A DNA stretch of 64,000 nt from Margaritispora aquatica (Eukaryota; Ascomycota; Leotiomycetes; Helotiales; Discinellaceae), in assembly GCA_007644065.1 (NCBI GenBank), contig VJWN01000007.1, positions 2,076,167 to 2,140,166 on the forward strand, written 5' to 3'. The notes under the pieces were generated by a model, which made no database searches, was not told the origin of the DNA, and saw nothing but the letters and a program-made list of their open reading frames with translations. Made by a program: the position numbers and the translations under genes. Below are positions 21,429 through 33,053 of the stretch, piece by piece; positions within the stretch are counted from its first letter, which is position 1, and every line of letters begins with the position of its first letter.

Positions 21429-24354
21429 TTAGTCTATTGTTACCACCTCTCTCTCGAAGTTTTCTAGCACTGAACGGAAAGCCTTTTTAAATCGTGCGGG
21501 CCCCCATTTCTTTAATAATGCCTCAACTTCAGCGTTATCTGACTTAGGTGTCGGCATATCTTCGGATCGAGCTACGTCGTGCTCTGTGGTTTGGAAAACA
21601 CGCCTTCTTTTGTTTGGTGGGCGTTTGATCTCGGGTTCAGGTGCACCAGAAAATGGCTTCCATTTGACGCTGTTTGTACTCTTCCAAAGAGCCATCTCGA
21701 TAGATTTGTCGTACGTGAAGATTTCTGGATAATCATCTTTGCAGTGTTCCTTGTTGAATTTTTGGAGAAGATCTCGGCCCCATAATTGAGCTCCTGTTTT
21801 AACCAATGGAAACAACCCCCCTTCTACCTGCGGCCTCATTCCATATTCCACTCCATTGTTGCCAATTATGGAGTAGCCATCCAATACAAAGAATCGTCCT
21901 CCAGATATGGTTTCAATCAATGCCGACATGACTTCGGTAAGCATTGTTGGGTCGCAAGTATCTTTGGCGACCAATATGCACATATGTGTGTGATTTCGAA
22001 CCCTGTTACATAGTAGCAATGCTTCGTCCTCTGGTAGTCCTGGAATGAGATCCGGAGATTCTAGAGGTAATAAATATCGATGATCTGCGGCACTTCGCTG
22101 TTCCAGGCGTTCAAGCTGAGCAGAGAATCTAAGACAAGGGACGTCTGGTTCCAATAGGCCACTCGGCTTATGCCGTCTGTAAATTTCTTGCACGAGATCC
22201 TTAATAGCATAGCGGTATCTAATAAGGGGCTCCAATATAACACTGTGCTCATACTCATGGCTTACCAACTTTCTCTTTTTGCTACTAAGCGTACTGGTCG
22301 GCCGCCAGAAGTCCACAGTACGGGATATTGCGAATGCTAAAGTATCTCTCGTATTCCGATTCTTGAGATGGGAGATGATAGAAGTCATTGTCTCTTGGTC
22401 TAAATGTGGTGCGCTCTCCACTATACCCTCAAGGAGATAAGCTGATTTCTCCAACTCGGAGTATTGGCGGATCCTTGAAAGCACGTCTTCGTCTACTGCT
22501 AAACAAAAGAGAGTCCGTGAAAGCTCCCATGTCTTGGAGGAGATCGAGGATGCATGAGCTATAGTGCAAAGCATCTTACTTTCTGGCGCAGTGTGGTGGG
22601 TTTCCCGAATTGTTCCAGTCCATTCGTACTCGATATTGGAAAGCATTCGCTGAGACACAGTCATTGGTCCATCACGCAAAGTTTTAAGAGTTGCACGCGC
22701 AATGCTTTTATATTTCGAGGAGCTGTTACCCAAGCAATTGATGAAGCTTGTCATATTGTCTCGCGTGAGATAGAGGCACTGAAATGACGTCTTGATGATT
22801 GATGAGGAACGGAAAACGCGTGAGTTGTAATATCCGATAGCTACGTGAGGCTCGAGTAAGTCATGTGTCTTCCAAGGATCGAGCAGAGAATCGTCACTTG
22901 CTGAGGCTTCGAACTCTTCAGATACAGCTGAAGTTTCCATACCACTCCAGGTATCTAATCGACATGTTCGACGGGTCGAATTGATATCAGTGTCAGCAGC
23001 GAAACTCATCCGTGTGTCAAAGTCGTCGTCCATAGTTTCAAGACAGTGGAGGATAGACGGTCGATAAATGTCTCTCGCCCAATCAAATATATAATCGATA
23101 ATCAGGAGTAGTTGCAAGGCGCCATCTGGTGAAGATATCCTGCCATTCCACAGATCTCTGATGTTCTATTTCTGATTAGAATATATCTCCAACTTCATAT
23201 TGCACTCTACCACGACTTACATAGTTTTTGTTAGCCTTCGTTATAGTAACATGGCATCCCGAGACACGCCAACTATCACCCAGATAGGAGATATACCACA
23301 AGAAAGGACCACCTAGTTCTACCAAAGGGCAAGAAAGCTCTGAAAGGCGTTCTTGGCTTTTAAGCAGGCCCCATATAGGCAACGAAGTTTGAACCCCACA
23401 ATTTCGGTGACCTTTGCCTTCTTCGGATTTTGCCTCGAGGATTAAAAATGGGAAAAGAAGAGGCTCGCCTCGTTGATGAAATGGAGTAGTCTGTAAAAAG
23501 TCTTGCACCAACAATTCCTCATTGCAGGATTCAGTTGTTGTTTGGAGCACAAAAACTGCATCTCGAGACGCACTATCCAGGACGCTTTGAGCAGTACCAG
23601 AAAGTCGATCCTCGAAATTTGTGGTTTGACACAATCCGTAGACACGATCAGGCCTCCTTTCCGGCAGAATTCGAGTGCCTTGTCTACTCTGACCTTCTTG
23701 GAAATCATCCGTAATATGCCTGTCGTAGCTAAATACTTGATCCGCTCTGTTTGAGAAGATATTGTTTAGTCCTGAATAACCCACCTCGACACATCTACAG
23801 GGTACGCGTGTCTTCCGTCGAGCCTTTAAATCATCGGAAATAGGGCCAGCGGCTTCCGCGACGACTTCAATCTCAGATCTCCAGGATCTACCACTACGGC
23901 CTGGCCCACTGCAAGTTTTGCTGTTATGAGCGAGTTAGTACTTGAGGTCGGCAGTCTGGTTGTGCAGTAAGGTTGGCGTGTCTGACTTAACGTACCATTC
24001 AGTCCTCAAGCTAAACCGGGCATCGACCAACTTCTCAATTTCTAGGCGCCAGGTTAATTCTGAAGGCTTCTCTTTCAGCAATCGGCGAGCTATGTCTGAT
24101 AATTGTTTGGCTCGAAACTTCGTCGCCTGCCTCCAGATCGATGTGCTATGATCGTTGGGTACCTCATCATAAGTGTGGAATTTAAAGGATCCAAGTGCAA
24201 CCACATTACGGAACGTATTCTTGAACTTTGATGGCCACTCATCGGAGGTAGTTTCTGGTTCATGGAAGATGTGGAGTCTTTTCATTAGCGACTCGTCGCG
24301 ACGAAGCCGATCCTCCTCGGTTGCATTTGTCTTTGGGGCTCTAGGCGCAGCCAT
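21429..24354 (-). CDS. Uncharacterised fungal protein with PD-(D/E)XK nuclease-like core
   Basis: Three exons on the minus strand: 24354-23996, 23920-23221 and 23165-21429. Introns use GTACGT and GTAAGT donors, and the first has a TACTAAC branch point. The product is 931 residues. After a basic leader comes a Cys pair (CKTCSGPG, about 120) and then CRC near 161. A core follows with PD at about 210-211 (ERRPDRVYG) and LEAK at 282-284 (LFPFLILEAKSEEG), then a Gln (NCGVQT). This is the D...ExK order of the PD-(D/E)XK nuclease fold. A conserved stretch DYIFDWARDIYRPSIL follows, then a long alpha-rich C-terminal half with a basic patch (PPNKRRR). I recognise it as a fungal-specific lineage of large proteins of unknown function. 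Nuclease activity is inferred from motif geometry only. Its neighbours (NLR pseudogene, GNAT, 5S gene) make this an accessory locus. Confidence 0.75.
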
Positions 24355-24908
24355 GATTAAAGGACGGGATTGCACTCAAAATATAACGGGAGTAGAGTCT
24401 CTCGAACAGGACAAAAGCTATTCAATTGTGATCGGGTGTTCAATAAGATGAAGAAGAATACAAAATACACAGATGCTATCATTCGTGGCTGTGTATGTCC
24501 TTCCTCTGATCCTTAATAACCAGGGGTAATGGACAGCCCACCCACCACCTCCTGAGTTTCATCCACAATCACATGTTCGTACTCTGGTATAAGCAGTAAA
24601 GTAGCTCTTAGAATCTTGTGCTCCGCCTGATAGAAATTGATAACTCTCATCCAAGTAGGATGCTCATGTTCAGGATTTGACATCTCGAAGTTGGAAAGCA
24701 ATGTGATTTAGTGCACCTCATAGAACTGGCGAGGCTAAAGTACGAAGGTGCATAACCGAGACTTAGCCCTAGCTCCTCTCTGCTCCCAGCGCCGAGAGCT
24801 GAGGACTAATCCCCGAATATCAGATCTAATACCACCACAATTCAGCCCAAGCTAAGATAGGCAATTTTCTTTTTCGTCAATATATTCTTATGTATTGTGG
24901 AAATCGTC
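24355..24908. other. Intergenic, upstream of PD-(D/E)XK-like gene
   Basis: Contains the promoter of the minus-strand PD-(D/E)XK-like gene and the upstream flank of the 5S rRNA gene. The open frame 24513-24701 (minus) is short and has no recognisable features. Confidence 0.4.
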
Positions 24909-25027
24909 ACTTACGACCATAGACTGAGGAGAACTGGGCATCCCGTCCGCTCTGCCATACATAAGCCTCAGATCGGTAGATTAGTAGTTGGGTGGGTGAC
25001 CACCAGCGAATACCTACTGTTGTATGT
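24909..25027 (+). rRNA. 5S ribosomal RNA (variant, dispersed copy)
   Basis: The sequence follows the fungal 5S pattern: the 5' end acttacgaccatag, the box-A/C-like segment ttagtagttgggtgggtgac, the loop caccagcgaat and the 3' end gttgtatgt, followed by a T run (Pol III terminator). Length is about 119 nt. Helix I pairs acttacgac with gttgtatgt with one T-T mismatch. Helix II pairs ctgagg with cctcag perfectly. Helix III pairs TGGGCA with TGCCA (one bulge). Compared with the Neurospora-type 5S I remember, many helix bases differ but in paired fashion, so this looks like a diverged, possibly functional 5S type rather than a random relic. Dispersed single 5S genes are usual in filamentous ascomycetes. 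Confidence 0.85.
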
Positions 25028-25266
25028 TTTTATATTGTTCTTTTTTGAATTCTGGTCCCCAAGTTGACTTTGAGTCTTGGATTTGGTGGCTGGGTGCGAA
25101 ATCTGCTGGGGGAGTTGTAACCTGGAAGTGAAGAAAGTTTTGGTTAGGATGATTGTGCCAGGCACATGAATATATTCTGACCATGGGCCTCTTTTAGATG
25201 ATCAGCTTGCCACTCTAACATACTTTTGCATCCTCAAATGTCTCTCAAATCATCTCTACCAACACC

Positions 25267-27167
25267 TCACCAAGCCTCCCAAACCTCAGCAGGCAACACC
25301 CCCCTCATAACAGCCCAATGACCCAAAGCACTCTCCTGCTGCCATGGCTTAAACCTCTCCGTCTCATTACTCCTCAGAATGCCTCCTTCACCCTCCTTCT
25401 CCACCTCAATCTCTCCACTCTTGCCGACCAACAGACTCTTCTCGTCGACCTCGAATTTCGGCAACAAGAACGCATGTCTTGCTCTACTGCCCAAGAAGTC
25501 CGCGTTCGTGGGTTTGCGGAACGTGATGGGCATTGAGGCTGAGTTGGTACAGAAGATCACCATGTTAGTGAAATCGCGCCCGTCTTCGGCAAGCTTGGTT
25601 GAAGCTGGGGCTGCGGATTCCCGGTAGATGCGGCAGGTGGGGAAGACGGTTTTTATGGTCCGTACGATGATGCGGAGGGGTGGAAGGAGGAGATCGCCTG
25701 CGTAGTTCTGGGGGAGTCAGATTGAGATTTGAGAGGTATAGAAAGGGGAGAACTTACGATGGCGATCACGCCGCCTGGCTTGAGGATCGCGTGTAAGTCT
25801 TGTAGAAACTCGAGAGTGAACAGATCCACAGGCTCGGCACCACCGGTGAAGACATCGTGAACGATGTAGTCGTATTTATCGTCTGTTTTAGCAAGAGAGG
25901 AAGCGTAGGACACGGCATCGTCGATGATCGGGGTGTGATTTGGTGGAAGGGCGAAATACTTTGTAGCAAACTCGTGTACCACTGGGTCAATCTCGACGAT
26001 TGTGGTTGCGATACCGTGAGTGATGAAAGCAGCTGGTGTGGTACCAATTCCTAGTCCGCTGCATCTTGTCAGTTTCATTCTCAATTCTCAATAGGAAATA
26101 GGAAATACTCACATAACCAAAGCTTTGGCATTTTTATCAGCAACTGGATGTGGGACTTCAATGAGTCTCACTGCCTCCAGCATAACAAAAACTCCATAAA
26201 TTGGCTCGGCAAGTACATTTCCCTTGAATTGAGCAAGCCACTCGCCTCCCAAGAGAGAGTGGTCACATCTCATAACTCGGAATCCGTTCTTCTTGCTCTC
26301 AATAACGGACATGTACCCCGTCAGCGATTCCTGGCGATCAATCAACTCCCATCCATCTTTCACCAGAGTCGTATTCAGGCTACTCATTGCATAAGGAGTT
26401 GCAACATGCGTATTGAACACGGCTGTGTGGATCATTGCTGGTATGACAAACATCAACATTTTAGATGGCGCAAACAAAGCATACAATCCGGTCATCAGAA
26501 CCTGTAGCCCAATCCGTGTTTGCAAGAAAGTAGCACCCACTGTTCTGGCCAAGTAATTGCCTGAAAAGTACTCGATGGCTTTGAAAAATGAAAATGCAGA
26601 GATTCCAGGCATAGCATCGCTCAACCACTGCATTCTCCCAGGGTTCATCTCCAAGTCGTCTAGCATCGTCGCCGTGCACCCCACACTCAAAAATACCAAC
26701 GGAAGCACGGTCAACGCTTCTGTGATGACTGGTCCATATCTCGCTCCCATGAATCCACTGATTTTGAATAAGAAAAACTGTAACGTAGGGATATACGCCG
26801 CTAAAATGGGGAGCAGTAATCTAGGCTTGATCGGTATACTCCTCTTGACATAGAGGTTCAAGCTCCATCCAAGAAAGCACGCACTCATGATCCCCTTTGA
26901 ATGCAGGATATTTGCTGGGATACCACCATAAACAGGTGACAATGCCATTTGAGAGGCATTAGAATAGACGGCCGCAAGCGTGAGCAGTATTGCTGACTGG
27001 GCGAGAATAGAAGCCTGCTCTAACGCCCATTTTGAGAAAGTCTCTTCTTGGGCCTTGGCAGCAAGGGCTTTGAGTTCTTTCTCGAAGTTTTCCTGTGTGA
27101 GGAGTGGTTCTTTTGGTGGTGGTTTTGCCGGCGACTTGGTCGTTTTTGAGGCTGGTGAGCGTGCCAT
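25267..27167 (-). CDS. Membrane-anchored spermidine/spermine-synthase-like methyltransferase-fold protein
   Basis: Three exons: 27167-26113, 26058-25758 and 25707-25267 (GTGAGT and GTAAGT donors) give 598 residues. The N-terminal 250 residues contain several hydrophobic membrane segments (for example ILAQSAILLTLAAVYS, LLLPILAAYIPTLQFFLF, GPVITEALTVLPLVFLSVG, VLMTGLYALF). The C-terminal half has a Rossmann methyltransferase-like core: GLGIGTTPAAFITHG, the acidic TTIVEIDPVVHEFA, DDAVSY, and YDYIVHDVFTGGAEP, then LKPGGVIAINYAGD. This is the spermidine-synthase superfamily arrangement, and similar membrane fusions occur in fungi and bacteria. The substrate is unknown; it need not be putrescine. 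The last exon ends with a charged tail. The start at 27167 gives a basic K/P-rich N-terminus (MARSPASKTTKSPAKPPP). Confidence 0.85.
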
Positions 27168-28007
27168 GGTGAGATGTGCGTGTGAATGATGGACAAAAGA
27201 CTAGCAACCTTGCCCAGACTGTGTAAATGCAGGATAACACGACGCTCAATATGCCATTATTACAAGGAGAGTGAGTTTGATAGAGTTGAAGAAACGCGTC
27301 TTCCGGAGACGTTACAATTGAGTTGTTTCTGGGCCAGTGCGTTGAGCCTGAAACAAACGATCTGAGGGCAGAAACGAGGAATCACATGACCATAGATTAT
27401 TGAGGTGTCAGTGACCTGTCTGTAGAAGGGATGGGGTCATGCATAATGTCATTGATTTTCAAAATAAGAAACGGAAAACACTCAAGGAAATGTAAAGAGA
27501 AGATTGTTTAGTTGTGAAGCAAAGTTCAACTGATTCTATCTTTTTGTTGCACGTCGTATTCAATAAGCTTATTGACTGTAGTCAGACTGTAGTCAATAAG
27601 GTTGATTTTTAACCACCTTATCAGTCTGACTCGAGCAGCACAAAGTCATCGGTTGACCATGATTAATTCACAACTCATAGCAGCAACGGCAATCAGCAGT
27701 ATTTAGTTAGAAGTAGCATTTTACTATATCTAACGCTCCCAAACCCAACCTCGAGAGAGCATGCCAGCTCTACAAGATGCCATCGTGTCCTTGCGCACGA
27801 GATCATAGTCTCGAGCCTCTTTGTCCCCCATAATGTATATCAAAAAGAATGAAAAACATGTTACTATACAGGATGCTATCGTTGCCCTGATGATCCGCTT
27901 CATACCTGGGAGACGCACCATACACGCCTACGAGATGCCATCGTTTCCTCGCTACCAAACAGCCCAACATGAAAGCTGCCGATACCCACACCATACTTAG
28001 AAAAACT
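27168..28007. other. Intergenic with inverted repeats
   Basis: A gap of 840 bases between the 5' end of the spermidine-synthase-like gene and the 3' end of the L-galactonate dehydratase gene. It carries the TCAATAAG palindrome cluster (27560-27600) and three imperfect GATGCCATCGT copies near 27775, 27872 and 27933. No coding features are seen. Confidence 0.5.
27560..27600. repeat. Palindromic TCAATAAG cluster
   Basis: CAATAAGCTTATTG (27561-27574) is a perfect 14-bp palindrome. CTTATTGACT (27568-27577) is repeated inverted as AGTCAATAAG (27591-27600), so three TCAATAAG half-sites occur within 41 bases. It lies about 400 bases upstream of the minus-strand start at 27167 and could be a binding site for a dimeric regulator. 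Confidence 0.7.
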
Positions 28008-29464
28008 CTAGATCTTGATACCCTCAAGAATGGAGCGAGCCTCCTCGCTCTTCCACCATCCTCCTGGTCCACCTGGGAAGGAGTAGTCATCCATAGACTT
28101 TGGCTTCATCTCAACACTGTAACCTGGCTCCATAGGTGTCTGATAGTAACCACCCTTGATGACAGATGGGTGCTCGAAATGCTCGTGGAGATGGTCAACA
28201 TACTCCAATACACTCAACTTGCCAGAAACACAGACGTAATCAATTGTGCTCAAATGCTGGGTGTATTCTGGAAGTCCAACACCACCAGAATGTGGGACAA
28301 TGGGGACACCATATTTCTTGGCCATGAGGAGAACGGCGAGAACCTCGTTGACACCACCCATACGGCAAGCATCAATCTGGCAAACATCGATAGCTCCGGA
28401 AGCGAGAAGTTGCTTGAAGATAACTCTGTTCTGGCACATTTCACCGGTGGCAACACCGATTCCATCTGGACGAAGAGCGTCACGGATGGCCTTGTGGCCA
28501 AGAATGTCATCTGGAGAGGTTGGCTCCTCAATGAACCAAGGCTTGAACTCCTTCAAGTGTTGCATGTACTCAATTGCCTCAGGTACAGACCAGACCTACT
28601 ATTATTAGCACGTGTGGATAATATAACTGTGAGTTGAACATACCTGGTTGGCATCCACCATCAAAATGTTGCCCTTGTCGTATCCAATAACCTCACGAGC
28701 AATGGCAAGTCTCTTGCGATCCTGCTCAACACTTGTACCAACCTTCAACTTGAAATGCCTGTACCCTTTGGCCAAAGTCTCCTCCAGAAGACCCTTCATC
28801 TTATCCTCTCCATATCCGAGCCATCCAGCACTTGTGGTGTAGGCTGGAACCGCCTTGCTTGCCAAAGCGTCTTCAATTCTGGCGGCCTTTCCGCCCTCCT
28901 CTTTCTTGAGCATCTCAATGGCCTCCTCAGGTGTGATGGAATCCGTGATATATCTGAAATCGATACACCTCACGAACTCTTCTGGGGACATATCTGCCAC
29001 GATCCTCCAGACTGGCTTATTGAGTGTCTTGGCCCACAGATCCCAAATGGCATTAACCACGGCACCGAGAGCAAGGTGAATGACACCCTTTTCTGGTCCA
29101 ATCCAACGCAATTGTGAATCAGACACGAGATACCGCCATGTCTGACCCCAGTTCTCAACGAGCGAGGACAGAGTTCGGCCCTTGATACGATCTGCAACGT
29201 TGTCGATGGCTTTGCAAACAATATCGTTTCCACGTCCAATAGTAAATGTCTGATGGGAAGAGTCAGCAGAGTTCGTGTAGAGGTATTACAAGCAGTAAAC
29301 AAACATACCATGCCGTGACCAGAGAACTCGGAGTCAGTCTTCAAGATACAATACGCAGCAGAGTAGTCTCCAGCAGCGTTCATGGCATCTGAACCGGTCT
29401 TGTCGAGTGAGGTTGGAAACCTGACATCGCGAGTGTCCCAACCAGTGATTGTGACTTCTGCCAT
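28008..29464 (-). CDS. lgd1: L-galactonate dehydratase (D-galacturonate catabolism)
   Basis: Three exons: 29464-29309, 29249-28644 and 28595-28008 with GTATGT donors give 449 residues. The enzyme dehydrates L-galactonate to 2-keto-3-deoxy-L-galactonate, the second step of the fungal D-galacturonic-acid pathway used to grow on pectin. It is an enolase-superfamily member: the lysine segment FKLKVG, metal ligands in MVDANQVW, the IEEPTSPDD segment and the GEMCQNR segment, then VPHSGGVGLPEY near the C-terminus. The N-terminus (RDVRFPTSLDKTGSDAMNA) and the whole length match the fungal LGD1 family as I know it. No other gene of the pathway (reductase, aldolase) lies in the window. A long intergenic region upstream probably carries its inducible promoter. 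Confidence 0.95.
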
Positions 29465-32400
29465 GTTGAAAGATGGCTGGATGCGGGGTATGTAAGAGAG
29501 ATATTGATACTTCTGCGGTATATATGCTTGATCAATAAACAAAAAAGGGGAAGAGATGAGAGAAGACAGACAGAATGAGGATCAGAGAAATTTCTTCGGG
29601 CCAAGACAGGCTATATATACTTCCTTTCCGCACGCCTTCTGGTCAAGAATCGCAACTCATCCCGTACTGGGCCCCTCATCAAGGGGAGGACTTGTCCAGA
29701 GGTGTGGTGGGGTTTGATGGAGGGGCAACTAAAGAGAAGAGCTGATTGATGGAAAAACCACAACGGCGCTAGTGAACATCCCCAACGTAAAACACTCCCA
29801 CTCCTCCCCACGGCATCAAGATGAACAAAATAACACTCAATTACCAGATATCAATCTTAAACGCGCGGAAAATGTATCTTCCTTCTGTCCTGAAGACGAG
29901 TCACGCAGAGGGATGGATGGGGGAAATCCTTGACCGTAGTTGATATTCGAAGGGTGTGGTGGAAGCAGGAACCCACACATGGCTGAGAAAAGCATTGCAT
30001 GACCACGCCACCAAATCTTCTCTGCGTTCTTCTATGCAGAGGATAAAAAGGAAATGCTTCTTCGAAGTATACCCCGCATCCATATTGCTTATTATATGAG
30101 GGGTATTATGGAAGGCTGTTTCCTACCTGCACATCGTACTGGCTAGGAGATGCACATCGATATTGAATGAACCCATGGGCGTGGAGCGGTAAGTGTTGAA
30201 AGAGAGTTAATTCTGTAGCATGACCTAATAAATATGCAATTGAGAGGATCTAGTGACCTGTTGCAATGCTCGAGTTTCAAAATTCAAACATATCATTTTC
30301 CCCAATATCTGTCAAGTCCTAGGAGTATGTACCTTGGTTACTTTCGTATCAGCGGAGAATCAGCATTCTTTCTAACGATGAAATGTCAATTTCGACTTAT
30401 AAACAAAGTGTATTTGTCTCTCCTCATTACCCATACCCTTCATTCTCGAACTCCCTTTCTCCAGAAATATAAGCTCCCAGCTCCGCTTGACACTTTCTAA
30501 CGTCATAGTGCTCAGTATAAAACATACATGCGATGGCACCAACTCCTCACTTCCTATTCTCTTCAATGTTCCTGCTTCAAACGAGGATGTCTCATTATTT
30601 TCCTTCTCGACGACCGCGCTAGGCGATGTACGACTGAAATCCTCGTCGAAGTGCATGCGTGTCATGAAGGTATAGAGTCTTCATTTCCGGGTTGGGGTGT
30701 TGATCTTGTCCTGTCTCTTCATATGGTACAGGTTGTGAATAGCCATATTCGCCGACCAAAGTGCCTTACAAACTTCAAACACTTGACCACAACTTCAACT
30801 GCGTCTCAGAAAAGTCATCGGCATATGATTTTCTCTAATTGTACGATTATGAAATGCTCCTGATGGTTTCTTCTGCTTCCACGAAATGTCTGGTCGGCAC
30901 TACGATATTTTCGAAATTTACGAAATAATCAGAACTCGCCTTAAGTTGACAACGATATGCGGGAAATATAGGTGTGGTATATACGCATCAAACTTTGATT
31001 CTGCCATATGAACATCTTGCCGTTTTCGGAATTTATCAATCTCTTCCATCTGCACCCAACTCTCCTTGTTCCAAGAAGGTACCATATCTTCCGCCAGGTA
31101 TACACAGGGCAAAATTAGGTAGTCAAGCACACTTCACCACTCCTGCCCCGCTGTTCACACGGCATCTACATCATTCCTAGCCTCCAGAGGATATAAAACA
31201 TAGAATTGCCAACAATCTCTTGCAGATTGCCAATTCAATTAGCACCACGAGATCCAGAACTACCACAGTTTGACTCCATGCTCTACAGGTAAATAGTACT
31301 GGGCAAAGAACAAAAAGCTATCAAGCATGGCAAATAAGATTTGCGATACGTAGTTTCTCAGCTCATAATTGCCCATGGGAAAGCAGTACAGCGTGGGTTG
31401 ATAGCAAAGTTCCATTGCATGATATGACCAAGAACTATGAAGCCCACAGTGTCAAGGATGACTGACATTCACTAAGCAGTAAAAGCAATGTACCTTATTG
31501 TGAACTAGCTTCAAGATTCATTTCATGCACAGACACATTACATGTGCTACATCTAAGTGTAATTTCTGAACGGCAATAAAATAGCTCTCTCAATAGCTCA
31601 GCCTGAACCAGCACAGTAATCCCGTCTGGTTGACTCTGCTCGTCCTGGCTGGGAAGATTAAGCCCAGCATATGAATACACCTGTATAATGGACATAGAGG
31701 TATTACTTAAGTACTGATGCAGATCACCTTCCACCCTCCTTGCCGACAGCGGCTTAGCATGAGCTTCAAGCGAGCCTACTTTAATCTGGCCTGGGAGCGA
31801 GAAATTGCCCTACCCAGGGTCGCAACCATGATGCCTCGATCGGTGGGAACTTGATGCAATTATCTTCCATAACTCACAGAAGCTAGTAATGTAGCATGGT
31901 AGTCACCGGGTCGAAGTGGATTACAGAAACAGCTCCCTATGTAGATAGTTGTCGGATCTTAGCGTTTCGGTATTTGAGAACACTGCAACAAACTACATAC
32001 GGGCAATCACCATTACTTCCAAGAATTGCATACTAATTCGGATCTTCTCCGTAATGAAACTGGTGAACAAGTACACACATCCCAAACTGTCACGAGTCCT
32101 CCGAAATGATCAGATTCAAATTCGGGGTTAAAAGCCACCTTCCGTCATCACTTACCATACATCAGTTCACCCACGCCGACACAAATTCACACATCTCACA
32201 GATCCAGTAATATATGGGGATCTAAGCCATTCTCATTATCCAGATCTGCCACGTTGGTTGGCTATCCCCACAATGCACACACCCGCCACTAATTCATAGT
32301 CGCACCATCCCCACCCACTTCATCAGCCCTACGGACTAGCGAAGAGCCACGAAACGAACAAATTTGAAGAGTAAGGATCCGCAGACTAGGAGATCTGAAG

Positions 32401-33053
32401 GGACTTGATGGAGTGTGTTGGCTTGGCGTGCGAACCTATGACTTTGAATCGGACTTGCGATGTTTTAGTGACGTGAGCATTGCGACTCTTCATGTTCTGT
32501 AGAATACCACATCGTAGAGGACGTTCAGAAATAAATTCAATTGAATCAGCAGCGGAAGTGACAAGGTCGCAATATCTCCAAGTCACAGGTCGCATATCCA
32601 TAAGCCTGTCGCGGAATCAATGATGTTCTTGACCCCATTTCCCACAACCTAAACGGCACCAGCAACGACCGGTCATCTCGCTAGTCAAACAATGACCGCA
32701 CTACATATCAAAAATGCATCTCACAATGCCATCAACTCTGATAATGACAAGACGAGCACTGGCTAGCGCACAATCCGGTCTTTTACTACTGTGGTACATC
32801 TGGCGTGGTCTCTAAATTCATTTCTCTTTTCAAATATTTGAATCTCATCCCACCTCCCATTTCGCAGCGCACAAAAACAATACAAAATAAGTAATTCGCT
32901 TCAATTCAAGCAAGCAGAGCAGAATTCAAATTCAAGAACTTTCATATTCGATCTTATATCAAGAGATCAATCAAGCTTACACCAAAGCAACCCAAATCAG
33001 AACAAAACCAAAACAACCTAGTTGTGCACAGCAACAACGAATCTCACGACGAA
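29465..33053. other. 3.6-kb intergenic region
   Basis: It separates the divergent starts of L-galactonate dehydratase (minus) and the membrane zinc-ribbon gene (plus), so both promoters lie here. Short frames such as 30372-30665 (minus) and 30528-30863 (plus) show no recognisable family and no consistent splice pattern. An A/C-rich leader with caaaacaacc words (about 32870-33050) precedes the ATG at 33054. No RNA gene is seen. Confidence 0.5.

Noticed and set aside
24513..25165. Minus-strand frames at and upstream of the 5S gene
   Set aside because: The frame at 24968-25165 is antisense to the 5S rRNA; the one at 24513-24701 shows no protein family.
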